Of a DNA stretch of 49,987 nucleotides, positions 1-8,291 are shown one piece after another. The translations under genes were made by a program, and so were the position numbers. Every line of letters starts with the position of its first letter. The stretch's first letter is position 1. Source of the DNA: an uncultured Parabacteroides sp. (lineage in GTDB: Bacteria; Bacteroidota; Bacteroidia; Bacteroidales; Tannerellaceae); the NCBI GenBank assembly GCA_934718155.1, contig CAKUZF010000018.1, positions 1-49,987 of the forward strand, written 5' to 3'. The notes under the pieces are model-generated. The model was not told the DNA's origin. It saw only the letters and a program-made list of their open reading frames with translations, and ran no database searches.

Positions 1-2
1 AT

Positions 3-75
3 GGTGCCATAGCTCAGTTGGTAGAGCAAAGGACTGAAAATCCTTGTGTCCCCGGTTCGATTCCTGGTGGCACCA
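3..75 (+). tRNA. tRNA-Phe (GAA anticodon)
   Basis: A 73-nt cloverleaf. The acceptor arms GGTGCCA (3-9) and TGGCACC (68-74) pair fully and A75 is the discriminator. The anticodon loop CTGAAAA is closed by AAGGA/TCCTT and gives GAA, which reads Phe codons. The T arm contains GGTTCGATTCC. The 3' CCA is not fully encoded (A75 is followed by CTT), so it would be added after transcription. Only two bases precede it in the window, so its promoter is not visible. Confidence 0.97.
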
Positions 76-85
76 CTTCAAACAG

Positions 86-121
86 AGAGAGTTACTTGAA
101 AAAGTAGCTCTCTTTTCTTTT
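86..121 (+). terminator. Intrinsic terminator of tRNA-Phe
   Basis: AGAGAG-T-TACTT (86-97) pairs with AAGTA-G-CTCTCT (102-113) around a GAAA tetraloop, with one T-G wobble, and is followed by a T-rich tract to 121. It lies 10 bases after the tRNA and before the FKBP gene. Confidence 0.85.
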
Positions 122-144
122 ATAGACACATACAAAGAAACCGC

Positions 145-549
145 ATGAAGAAATCGAATCAAGCCTACGCAGAAGCCAATCGGCTTTGGCTGGAGCAGAA
201 GGCGCAAGAGCCGGAAGTACGCGCCTTGGGAAAAGGGGTATATTATAAGGTAATCAACGAAGGGACTCCCAGCTCGAAGCATCCCGCGCCCAACAGCATA
301 GTCGTGGCGCACTACACCGGGCGCACCATCGACGGAAAGACTTTCGACAGCAGTGTGGGAGGCGCACCCCTGGCCATTCGCCTACGAGAATTGATCCCCG
401 GCTGGATCATGGCCTTGCAACAGATGCGTATTGGCGACAAATGGGAAATCTACCTCTCCGCCGAGATGGGCTATGGAAGATTCGCTCAACCGGGCATTCC
501 GGGAGGCTCTACCCTCATCTTCGAGATTGAACTGCTGCAAATCGCCTGA
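145..549 (+). CDS. FKBP-type peptidyl-prolyl cis-trans isomerase
   Basis: A 134-residue protein that should catalyse cis-trans isomerisation of prolyl peptide bonds. A single FKBP_C domain spans about residues 48-133: VVAHYTGRTIDGKTFDSS, the PGWIMALQQM segment that lines the FKBP pocket, and the GYGRFAQPGIPGGSTLIFEI closing region. The N-terminal 45 residues are charged and lack a signal peptide or lipobox, so a cytoplasmic location is inferred, unlike the many exported FKBPs of this phylum. The ATG follows the tRNA-Phe terminator, so it probably has its own promoter. It converges on mutL with a 24-base gap. Family call is firm; the cellular client is unknown. Confidence 0.93.
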   Translation: MKKSNQAYAEANRLWLEQKAQEPEVRALGKGVYYKVINEGTPSSKHPAPNSIVVAHYTGRTIDGKTFDSSVGGAPLAIRLRELIPGWIMALQQMRIGDKWEIYLSAEMGYGRFAQPGIPGGSTLIFEIELLQIA

Positions 550-573
550 GCAGAACACGCAAGCGAACCCTGT

Positions 574-2427
574 TCAGCGGAAACGCTTGTCCAGCTCCTC
601 GTCGGTCAGCATCGTAAGTATCGTTTTGCCGTCGGGAGTGAGGTTGGAATCCTGGCAAGAGAACAAAGAGGCGATCAGATGATCCATCTCCTCGCCGGTC
701 AGGCTCTTGCCGACAGGGATTGCAGTCGCCTTAGCCAACGAGAGGGCGATGGCGTCGCAAAGCAACTCCTGCGCATCGGCTCCCACATCTACACAGCGAG
801 CCACAATATCTTTCAACAACTGAACGATATCAATGCCCTCTATGCCTATCGGCAAACCGTTGATGGCATAGGAGCCACCACCTAAATCGTTCAGATCGAA
901 CCCTACAAAGCGCAAATCGTCGCCTATCGCAGGCATCAACGCCGCTTCGGCTGGCGTAAACTCTACCACCTCGGGGAAAAGCAGCTGCTGCGAGGCACCT
1001 TGCTTTTGACGAATCGAACGTCCATACTGCTCATAGAGGATGCGAATATGCGCCCGGTGCTGATCGATCAACGCCAAGCCGGACTTCATCGTCGTCAAGA
1101 CATAACGCCCCTTATACTGGAAATTAGCGGTTGAGGCCTCCGCAAAAAGCGACTCCTGCACCGGAACACGCACAGGCGGCTCCTCGGGAGCGACAGGCTG
1201 CTCCTGCCGACAGGCTTGGCCAACCGCCTCGCGATCGCGCTCGAATCCCTCATAGAGCTTCGTCCAATCGAACTCCTGCTTCGGGGCGGACGGCTCCGAT
1301 TCAAAAGGATTGTAATCGACATCTACCTGCAGTTTCGGCGCACTGACTCCCCCACCTGCTGAGGCGTTTCGCTTCGAAGGATTGTAAACCGGGATACTCA
1401 GTCCGCCTTCGGCATCGAAGTCGATGGTAGGGATGGCGCTCGACTTGGCCAAGGCCTCACGCGTAGCCGCCATCAGGATCTGCCAGATGGGCTGCTCGTT
1501 CTCAAACTTTATCTCTGTCTTCGTTGGATGGATGTTCACGTCGATTGAAGCTGGATCCAACGTGAGATAGACGAAATAGCTGGGTTGCTCGCCCGGCGGG
1601 ATCAACTGCTCATAAGCCTGCATGATGGCCTTATGGAAATAAGGATGCTTCATGAAGCGACCATTCACGAAGAAGTATTGCAAGGCCCCTCTTTTCTTGG
1701 TCGCATCCGGGCGACTCACGAAGCCATTGATGGTCACCAGTGAGCTTTGCGCATCCAACGAAAGCAATTTCTGATTCAGATTCTTGCCATACACATTGAC
1801 GATGCGCTGGCGAAGCCCAGAGACAGGCAGATTGAAAATTTCTGCCTCATTGTGATAAAGCGACATGCTCACTTGCGAATTGACCAGGGCTATCCGTTCG
1901 AACTCCGCAATGATATTGCGGAACTCCGTGTCATTGCCTCGCAGGAACTTTCGGCGAGCAGGCACATTAAAGAAGAGATTCTTCACCGAGAAGACGCTAC
2001 CCTCGTTGCAGGCATCGTCTTCGATCGACTCGAGGTTGGAGCCAACCATCACCAAGTGCGTTCCCAGCTCCGCACCCTTCGGCTTCGTGCGCAGGTCGAT
2101 GTGCGCCACAGCCGCGATAGAGGCCAAGGCCTCTCCTCGGAAGCCCATTGTTTGCAACGCGAACAGGTCGTCGGCCGAACTGATCTTCGAGGTGGCATGC
2201 CGCTCGAAAGCCATGCGAGCATCCGTTTCAGACATGCCTTTGCCATCATCTATCACTTGGATCAAAGTGCGTCCGGCATCGACAATATTCACCCGTATAA
2301 CCGACGCACCGGCATCGATCGCATTCTCGACCAACTCTTTCACGACGGAGGAGGGACGCTGAATGACCTCGCCCGCCGCAATCTGATTGGCTATATGATC
2401 AGGTAAAAGATGGATGATATCGCTCAT
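574..2427 (-). CDS. mutL: DNA mismatch repair protein MutL
   Basis: MutL couples mismatch recognition by MutS to downstream strand processing. The N-terminal GHKL ATPase is intact: KELVENAIDAGA (E31, N35 after the chosen start), DDGKGM, ATSKI, GFRGEAL, and the VNIHPTKTE lysine near residue 303. A Pro-rich linker (about 345-430) leads to the C-terminal dimerisation domain. The nuclease signature there is altered: DQHRAHIRILYE at about 455 replaces DQHAxxE, and the usual ACxxAI and CPHGRP sites are not recognisable. Start: ATG at 2427 overlaps the stop of the upstream small gene as TAATG and gives the usual MSDIIHLLPD beginning; an in-frame start at 2445 would lie inside that gene. 617 residues. 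It is the last gene of the envelope operon. Confidence 0.97.
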   Translation of the reverse strand: MSDIIHLLPDHIANQIAAGEVIQRPSSVVKELVENAIDAGASVIRVNIVDAGRTLIQVIDDGKGMSETDARMAFERHATSKISSADDLFALQTMGFRGEALASIAAVAHIDLRTKPKGAELGTHLVMVGSNLESIEDDACNEGSVFSVKNLFFNVPARRKFLRGNDTEFRNIIAEFERIALVNSQVSMSLYHNEAEIFNLPVSGLRQRIVNVYGKNLNQKLLSLDAQSSLVTINGFVSRPDATKKRGALQYFFVNGRFMKHPYFHKAIMQAYEQLIPPGEQPSYFVYLTLDPASIDVNIHPTKTEIKFENEQPIWQILMAATREALAKSSAIPTIDFDAEGGLSIPVYNPSKRNASAGGGVSAPKLQVDVDYNPFESEPSAPKQEFDWTKLYEGFERDREAVGQACRQEQPVAPEEPPVRVPVQESLFAEASTANFQYKGRYVLTTMKSGLALIDQHRAHIRILYEQYGRSIRQKQGASQQLLFPEVVEFTPAEAALMPAIGDDLRFVGFDLNDLGGGSYAINGLPIGIEGIDIVQLLKDIVARCVDVGADAQELLCDAIALSLAKATAIPVGKSLTGEEMDHLIASLFSCQDSNLTPDGKTILTMLTDEELDKRFR

Positions 2428-2729
2428 TACCAGAAAAGATACCAAAAGAGGGCAGCCAAGACCGCCAAGGCCACCAAGAGTTTCACATTCTTGTATTTGC
2501 GATCGCGGGCACTCTCTCCTCGGTCGGCGCTCTTACGCAAATGGGAAGTGCCTTCGATAAAGGTGCCCTTGATGTGGGGCTTATACTCCTCCAATGGTTC
2601 CTCCACGCCCATCTCTCGTTTAATCTTACTGACCCGTTCCTCCAAGGCCTCTTTGTGAGGATCCCAGTAGATCGGTTTGTGCTCGAACTGCCGCGGTTTA
2701 CGCATGTGATAAAATGAGAAAAGTGCCAT
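2427..2729 (-). CDS. Small C-terminally anchored membrane protein, unknown function
   Basis: A 100-residue protein of no known function. The first 75 residues are highly charged and soluble (HKPIYWDPHKEALEERVSK, a likely helix), followed by a basic stretch and a hydrophobic segment of about 17 residues at the extreme C-terminus (LLVALAVLAALFWYLFW). No signal peptide precedes it, so a tail-anchored inner-membrane protein facing the cytoplasm is the simplest topology. Its stop overlaps the mutL start as TAATG, so the two are probably translationally coupled. I recall similar short proteins beside mutL in other Bacteroidales, but no function. An alternative start is the Met at residue 9. Confidence 0.8.
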   Translation of the reverse strand: MALFSFYHMRKPRQFEHKPIYWDPHKEALEERVSKIKREMGVEEPLEEYKPHIKGTFIEGTSHLRKSADRGESARDRKYKNVKLLVALAVLAALFWYLFW

Positions 2730-2757
2730 ATATTCTTATCCTTTCTTGTTACCTAAA

Positions 2758-4362
2758 TTAATGCACAAATTTATTACTTTTTTTGGGAACATTGTCCTGT
2801 GCCTTCCGATGGACCACTTCATAGATGTCGTCGCGACCCTTCGGCCGGATATAATCGAACCAATAGAAATCCTTCAACAGTTTATCCGCAGGCGAGAGAT
2901 CGGGCAAAGGAGTCATTGTCCCTTTGGGAGTAGGCCAGATTTTCAGTTTATCGAGCTTATTGTCCTTGATCCAAATGGTCAAGAAACCGCTCTGGGTCTG
3001 GTTCATGCCTACCATGGATCCATCTTTCTCTAAGGGGAAAAAGATCGACTCGGCATTGCCGGTCACTTCGATTCGCTCGATCGCTTGGCCGTTGAAAAAG
3101 GCCTTCAGATCGTTTCCCTTCAACTGATTAAAAGCGGTTGAATCGACTTGCTGCACCGCGAACGCGAACTGCTGAACATGCGCGTGGTCGATAGTCGAAT
3201 CGTTCAGATGCAACACAATCGTATCGCCGTAGAGCTGATACTGCTCGTTCCACACAATCGGATCGGTATAGAGGAAAAGCACCGAATCTCTTGTGTTAAA
3301 CTGCATCGAGTCGCAAACGCCCTGCAGGTCGGTGCGGTAAAAGCGCACGCCATAATAGGCTTTGATCTCGCGATAGGCAGAGTCGATCGTGATCATTTGC
3401 ATCGTATCGGCATGCAAGAATAGCGTATCGCCCTGTCCATACTCCAAAAAGCGTGCGCTATCTGTCGCAAAAGCAAACTCCGTCCGCTCGTTGTAATAGC
3501 CATACTGTCCCTCCAATGCCACATGCTGCGCCGTATCTCGCACGCTCATATGGCCAAAGGCCTCGCCAAAGCCAGCCGCTCGGTCGTAGGCAATGGAATC
3601 GCCCGAAAGGATGCGATTGCCCGATACCACTTGCGACTGATCGAGCAAAGAGGCTTGATCGTTGACGGTGTCATACCATCCACGCGACGTATAGATCGTT
3701 CCACTATCCGAAACGATCACCGAAGGGCCCAAGATCGTTGCGATCTTCGAGTCGGTGTTGTAATGCAACGTGTCGGAATAGAGCGTGAAGTTTTCATTCT
3801 CCAGCCGGACAGAGTCGTTAAACACCGTCATCTTCGTGGCTGGCGAATACTGGCCATAAAAAGAGGAGAGCTGATTCAGCGAGTCGACCAAGAGGCCTCC
3901 CTCGAAATAATAGCCGATATTTGAGATGCGCTCATAGTTTAAGCTATCGGTGAAGAGGGTGACCTGTCGGTTCTCCATGCGCACATTATCTCGCAAATAG
4001 GCAATCTCTTCATTGCCATCGTAGAACAGATAGTCGCCATAGACGAAAAGCGTATCGCCCTGTTCCATGCGCACATTGCTAAAAGCCTCCAAAGAGTTGG
4101 TGGTCTCATAGAAATAGGCGCTATCGCAATACATATAAGAACTATCATGGCGAAACACCACATCTCCCACCAAGATCTGCGCATCCGCATTCACCTCCTT
4201 GTCAAACGAGAGGGTACGGGCAAACTCCAGATACACCTTAGTCGTCGTGTGCTGCGCGGTATCGGCAGGTGATACAACAGTTGTGTCTGCCACCTGCGCC
4301 CGAAGGCTCAACGATAGCAGACAACCTATAAATCCGATGAGTATTTGGGTGAGCGATCTCAT
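2758..4362 (-). CDS. OstA/LptA-like periplasmic protein
   Basis: A 534-residue exported protein with an N-terminal signal peptide (hydrophobic core IGFIGCLLSLSL, likely cleavage after LRAQ). The body is made of repeated short beta units: 'SDT' and 'GDTL' strands, for example FSNVRMEQGDTLFVYGDYL, LRDNVRMENRQVTLFTDSL and ARFLEYGQGDTLFLHADTM. This is the pattern of the OstA/LptA beta-jellyroll family that carries lipopolysaccharide across the periplasm. It is much longer than E. coli LptA (about 185 residues) and lacks an obvious outer-membrane barrel of the LptD type. Its ATG overlaps the stop of the upstream PpiC gene by 4 bases. A role in LPS export or envelope assembly is inferred from family and neighbours. 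Confidence 0.85.
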   Translation of the reverse strand: MRSLTQILIGFIGCLLSLSLRAQVADTTVVSPADTAQHTTTKVYLEFARTLSFDKEVNADAQILVGDVVFRHDSSYMYCDSAYFYETTNSLEAFSNVRMEQGDTLFVYGDYLFYDGNEEIAYLRDNVRMENRQVTLFTDSLNYERISNIGYYFEGGLLVDSLNQLSSFYGQYSPATKMTVFNDSVRLENENFTLYSDTLHYNTDSKIATILGPSVIVSDSGTIYTSRGWYDTVNDQASLLDQSQVVSGNRILSGDSIAYDRAAGFGEAFGHMSVRDTAQHVALEGQYGYYNERTEFAFATDSARFLEYGQGDTLFLHADTMQMITIDSAYREIKAYYGVRFYRTDLQGVCDSMQFNTRDSVLFLYTDPIVWNEQYQLYGDTIVLHLNDSTIDHAHVQQFAFAVQQVDSTAFNQLKGNDLKAFFNGQAIERIEVTGNAESIFFPLEKDGSMVGMNQTQSGFLTIWIKDNKLDKLKIWPTPKGTMTPLPDLSPADKLLKDFYWFDYIRPKGRDDIYEVVHRKAQDNVPKKSNKFVH

Positions 4363-5723
4363 TCTTTCACCCAGCCTGGATATTTAAAGTCGCAATTGCG
4401 CCACCCTTCACTGATACGCACATAGGTGGTTTTCTGCTTCTTGCGAATCCAATCATTCAACAGTTCCTCACGCTTCTTCGACTCAACAAGCTGTTTCATC
4501 GCCTGGAAGTCGTCGGCCAAATTGGCCTTGTGGCCCTCGGTGCGCGCCTTCAGCTTCACGATAGCGACCACCTCTTTCTGCTTATCGGTCAACATCGTGA
4601 AGGGCTTAGAGACTTCGCCCACCTGCATCTGGTAGATCACCTTACCTATCTCCTGCGGCAGCTCCTGCATCTCGAACCTCGGTGTGCTATAGTTGCTGCT
4701 TTCGTAATGCTGATTGACCATCAAGCCTCTATTGTTTCGCGTATCCTTATCCGAAGAGACAAAGGTCGCCGCCTCATCGAACGTGAACTTCTCTGCCTTC
4801 AAGTCGTTAGAAAGAGAGTCCATACGGGCTGTTGCCTCCGTCAGCTCCTTGTCGGACACTTTCGGTTTCAACAAGATGTGGCGACAATTGATGCGATCGC
4901 CTCTTTTCTCGATCAGCTGGATGATGTGATAGCCATACTCCGTCTGCACGATCTGAGAAACACGCTTGGGATCTTTCAGGTTGAACGCCACGTTGGCAAA
5001 CTCGGGCAAGAGCTGTGTCTTACTCATGAAGCCCAACTCACCACCACGCACCGAGGAACCCGGATCCTCCGAATAGAGGCGAGCCAAAGTGGAGAACTCC
5101 ATCTTACCCTCGTTCACTTGCTCGGTAAACTCACGCAAGCGAGCCTTGATCGCATCGGTCTCCTCGAAGGGGATCTTCGGCTCCATCGTAATGATTTGCA
5201 CCTCGACCGTAGTCGGGATATTGGGCAAACTGTCTTGCGACAATTCATTGAAATACTTGCGCACCTCCGAGGGGGTCAGCTTGATCTCGCCGATCAGCTT
5301 TTGCTGCATCTGCTGCACGATCTGCTGCTCACGTACGGTCTCCTTTCGCTCTTCCTTGATCTGCGAGTATTTCTTACCCATATACTCTTCCAACTTCTCA
5401 CGTGAGCCAAGCTGGTTTACCGCCATGTTCATCCATTGATCCACATTCGCGATCACCTGATTCTCGTTGGCCGTTATACTATCAATCTTCGCCTGATTCA
5501 AATAGAGCTTCTGGATAGCCAACTGCTCCGGAATCACACAGTAGGGATCGCCGTCGAAGCGTTGCCCTTCATTCAGCATATACAAACGCTGCGTCTCAAT
5601 ATCCGAACGCAAGATCGCATCATCTCCCACGACCCAAACGATCTCATCAATCACGTTTTCTTGTGCCATAGCCGAAAGACACACGCAGCAAGTCAGCCAC
5701 AATACACTCAAATACTTTCTCAT
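4359..5723 (-). CDS. SurA-like periplasmic peptidyl-prolyl isomerase
   Basis: A 454-residue exported chaperone. A signal peptide (MRKYLSVLWLTCCVCLSAMA) is followed by a helical SurA_N-like region (about 25-165). A parvulin/PpiC domain (about 170-275) contains FSTLARLYSEDPGSSVRGGE and TEYGYHIIQLIEKRGD. A second, more divergent parvulin-like domain (about 278-400) begins at NCRHILLKPKVSD and lacks a clean GYHII motif. SurA-type proteins escort unfolded outer-membrane proteins through the periplasm. It lies 20 bases after the lipoprotein gene and overlaps the OstA-like gene by ATGA, so co-transcription is very likely. SurA orthology is not certain because the operon holds a second double-parvulin protein. 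Confidence 0.9.
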   Translation of the reverse strand: MRKYLSVLWLTCCVCLSAMAQENVIDEIVWVVGDDAILRSDIETQRLYMLNEGQRFDGDPYCVIPEQLAIQKLYLNQAKIDSITANENQVIANVDQWMNMAVNQLGSREKLEEYMGKKYSQIKEERKETVREQQIVQQMQQKLIGEIKLTPSEVRKYFNELSQDSLPNIPTTVEVQIITMEPKIPFEETDAIKARLREFTEQVNEGKMEFSTLARLYSEDPGSSVRGGELGFMSKTQLLPEFANVAFNLKDPKRVSQIVQTEYGYHIIQLIEKRGDRINCRHILLKPKVSDKELTEATARMDSLSNDLKAEKFTFDEAATFVSSDKDTRNNRGLMVNQHYESSNYSTPRFEMQELPQEIGKVIYQMQVGEVSKPFTMLTDKQKEVVAIVKLKARTEGHKANLADDFQAMKQLVESKKREELLNDWIRKKQKTTYVRISEGWRNCDFKYPGWVKE

Positions 5724-5743
5724 CTTTTATTCGCTTTTATCAC

Positions 5744-6604
5744 TCACGGCTCCGTGTGAAAGACGACATCTCCACTACGCACCGCATCGTTATATAACTC
5801 ATCTTCAAAATTTCTCAGGAATTCTACTTTTCGTTGATTCACCAGCATCTCGACAATGCGCGGGCTAGCCGACTCATAGGGCTCAAGCTCGCCCGGCGTT
5901 AAATAGTCTCTGATGTTCAACAAATAGCAGTAGCTGCTATCCGCAACCTCTACCGTCTTGTGTGTTTTCAAGAAAGAGGTCGCATCGTTCACATACATCG
6001 GAATGTTATCCATTACCTCATCGAAATCCACCCATTTATCATAGAAATACTCATAGATCGTAGCATTCTGTACACTGTATTTCTCGATATTCTCTAAGGC
6101 GGACTCGTCAGAAGATTTATACCACTTCTTTACGTCGGCCAAGCCTGGCGCATCTGCTGGGATCTTCAAGAACAACCCCTTGATCAATCCCCTATCAAGC
6201 GTAAACAGCTTTTGATTTTCTTCGTAGTAGCGCTGTTTATCCATCTCTGAGATCTCCGCTTTCAATCGTTCTTCGACCAATAGCTCTTGGTAACGGTAAC
6301 GAATCAACGAGCGCCGGTAGTCATCAACCAATTGCTCGATCTCTTCCTTCTCGTCGCTCAAATTACGTGCGGCTACCTCGAAGACCAATTGATCTTTGAC
6401 CCACTTCTTCTCATAACTCTCGGCGATAAGCAAGCTATCGGCCGAAGTTGCGCCCTTCGGGATCAAGCTCTCCACCTCCGATCGATGCAGCTGATGGCCA
6501 TGCGTACTGACCAACACATCCGACGTATCGGTGTCGGCGGTACGCTTGCAACCCACGAGAAGGAGGCTGCACCACACACATAGCAAACAAAGCGATCTTA
6601 ACAT
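5744..6604 (-). CDS. SurA-like lipoprotein without a parvulin domain
   Basis: A 286-residue predicted lipoprotein: the signal sequence ends in the lipobox LLVGC, giving Cys19 as the acylated residue. The remainder is largely helical and charged (SYEKKWVKDQLVFEVAARNL, KEEIEQLVDDYRRSLIRYRYQ), resembling the SurA N-terminal chaperone fold. No complete PpiC domain with GxxxGW or GYHII motifs is visible; the C-terminal segment has only a degenerate counterpart. It sits between two PpiC genes with gaps of 13 and 20 bases. A membrane-tethered holdase for outer-membrane protein traffic is an inference from context. Confidence 0.8.
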   Translation of the reverse strand: MLRSLCLLCVWCSLLLVGCKRTADTDTSDVLVSTHGHQLHRSEVESLIPKGATSADSLLIAESYEKKWVKDQLVFEVAARNLSDEKEEIEQLVDDYRRSLIRYRYQELLVEERLKAEISEMDKQRYYEENQKLFTLDRGLIKGLFLKIPADAPGLADVKKWYKSSDESALENIEKYSVQNATIYEYFYDKWVDFDEVMDNIPMYVNDATSFLKTHKTVEVADSSYCYLLNIRDYLTPGELEPYESASPRIVEMLVNQRKVEFLRNFEDELYNDAVRSGDVVFHTEP

Positions 6605-6617
6605 AGGCAGACGTAGA

Positions 6618-8183
6618 TTAGTTCAATTTCTTCAATACTTTCCAATTCACTTCAACTGGATACTTCCTGTTCAGCTCCTCTATCCAAGCCTTCTCTAATG
6701 CCTTTTGCTCCGCAACGGGATGACTCCACACCTTCTGGTTGCTGATTTCGAACAATAAGATGCCATCTCGATACTCCTGCATGAGCAACGGCATCTCCGG
6801 ATGCTTCTGCTCTAGGTTACTGCGCTCTGCTTCCGTCACGATATCACGCACGTAAAGATCGAATACTTCACGCATGAAATCGCCTGAATAGGTCTTCGTC
6901 GAGAAAGGTGAACGCTGTATATAATAGGCAAAATCCGCTTGCGTAAAATCACGCCCATCTACATGGAACAACGGCTCTTTCAGTTCCTTTGCCTTTTCAT
7001 AAAAAGCACGGCTTGTGGGGAAATAGTCATCACAAAGCGCCTGCAAAGCGGCATAAGCCTCGGGGAAAAAGCGATACCCATACTCCAGCTTCATTCGCTC
7101 GTCAAAAGCACGATAGAGGTCGAAGTTATGTTCTCCCTGACCCATTTTGCGGCGTAACGCACGCTCCTCCTCTTGGAAAGAGGCACGCTCTTTTCGTTCG
7201 AGCAATTGGATGATATGATAGCCAAAGCTCGTCTCTACAAGGTCTGAAATCTGCCCGGGAGTAGTCAACTGAAAAGCCGCCGACTCAAAAGGAGCAACCA
7301 TCTCGCCTACTCCAAACCAAGGCAACTCTCCTTTTTTCTTTGCCGAACCCGGATCGGCAGAATAACGGGTAGCCATCTCGCCAAAGTCGGCGCCATTGAC
7401 CAATTCTTTATAGATGGATTCAGCTTTGGTTTTCACCGCCACGGTATCTTGGGCTGTCGCCTCTTTGGGGAAAGCAAACAGGATGTGAGCCACCCGCAAA
7501 CGACCCGGATTGGGTTTCCGGCTATGAACCTGAATCAAATGAAAACCTAATCTTGTGCGAACCGGCCTTGATATCTCTCCAATAGGCAACGAATAAGCTG
7601 CATCCTCAAAAGCCTTAAGTGTTTGCATCGGTCGCAAACAACGCACATATTCATAGGCAACCTGTCGATCATCTCGATCCGCCAGCTCTTTGCCTACCGT
7701 CTCGATAGATTCACCTTTGCACAACCGTGCGTAGGCTTGCATTGCCTCCGCATAAACCGCTGCGGTGTCTTTCGACACAGTTTCCTCGGGCAAACGGAAT
7801 AGGATATGCGAGAACTCAACGGTGTGCGCTCCTCGGTCGTACTCCGCCTGCGCCGCCTGACGTTCAGCCTCCTTGTCGGAAAGATAGCCATTCACCAATT
7901 GACGATGGTACCCATCCAACTCTTTCTTGAAGGACTCGGTCTGATCCATGCCCGCAGATTCCGCATCGGCCACTTTCAACTTGAAGTTCTTGAACAACTC
8001 CACATAATTCTTAACCGATCGTTTATCCGTCAAGTTGACTTCCGCATTCTTTTTCGCAATAAAAACGAACTCAGTCAACGGCACCGGCTTTCCATTCACG
8101 ATCATCGCAACGGAATCAGGCATAGCCTGCGCATAGGTCGACAAACCCACACAAACGCCCAATGAGAGTAATAAGTTTTTCAT
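6618..8183 (-). CDS. Periplasmic peptidyl-prolyl isomerase with two PpiC domains
   Basis: A 521-residue exported protein: signal peptide to about residue 20 (LLSLGVCVGLSTYAQA), a helical N-region, then two parvulin/PpiC domains. Domain 1 (about 122-220) runs from VEFSHILFRLPEE to RTRLGFHLIQVHSRKP. Domain 2 (about 227-330) runs from LRVAHILFAFPKE through YSADPGSAKKKGELPWFG to ETSFGYHIIQLLERKE. The C-terminal 190 residues are helical. It is the first gene of the minus-strand run down to mutL. No clear TAnnTTTG promoter box lies in the 108 bases upstream, so it may also be reached by read-through from recQ. Function: folding of exported, probably outer-membrane, proteins. Confidence 0.92.
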   Translation of the reverse strand: MKNLLLSLGVCVGLSTYAQAMPDSVAMIVNGKPVPLTEFVFIAKKNAEVNLTDKRSVKNYVELFKNFKLKVADAESAGMDQTESFKKELDGYHRQLVNGYLSDKEAERQAAQAEYDRGAHTVEFSHILFRLPEETVSKDTAAVYAEAMQAYARLCKGESIETVGKELADRDDRQVAYEYVRCLRPMQTLKAFEDAAYSLPIGEISRPVRTRLGFHLIQVHSRKPNPGRLRVAHILFAFPKEATAQDTVAVKTKAESIYKELVNGADFGEMATRYSADPGSAKKKGELPWFGVGEMVAPFESAAFQLTTPGQISDLVETSFGYHIIQLLERKERASFQEEERALRRKMGQGEHNFDLYRAFDERMKLEYGYRFFPEAYAALQALCDDYFPTSRAFYEKAKELKEPLFHVDGRDFTQADFAYYIQRSPFSTKTYSGDFMREVFDLYVRDIVTEAERSNLEQKHPEMPLLMQEYRDGILLFEISNQKVWSHPVAEQKALEKAWIEELNRKYPVEVNWKVLKKLN

Positions 8184-8223
8184 TCAATATCCTATTTCTA
8201 CCACTAAGAAAACCCAATAAAAT

Positions 8224-8286
8224 AACACTAACTTAACGGAGACTTACGTGAAATAGTATGCGATCCCCTTAAATTAGTGTTTTTTA
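8224..8286. terminator. Inverted repeat between recQ and the PpiC operon, possible terminator
   Basis: AACACTAACTTAA (8224-8236) and TTAAATTAGTGTT (8269-8281) are inverted copies with one mismatch in 13. The right arm runs into TTTTTT on the + strand, and the left arm is followed by ATTTTATT on the minus strand. The 32-base spacer is long for a terminator. It follows recQ, so a weak recQ terminator is the simplest role; a protein-binding dyad is also possible. Confidence 0.4.
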
Positions 8287-8291
8287 TATGC

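Noticed and set aside
2428..2445. Upstream mutL start (six extra residues)
   Set aside because: It would lie inside the preceding gene; the TAATG overlap and the usual MSDIIH beginning support 2427.
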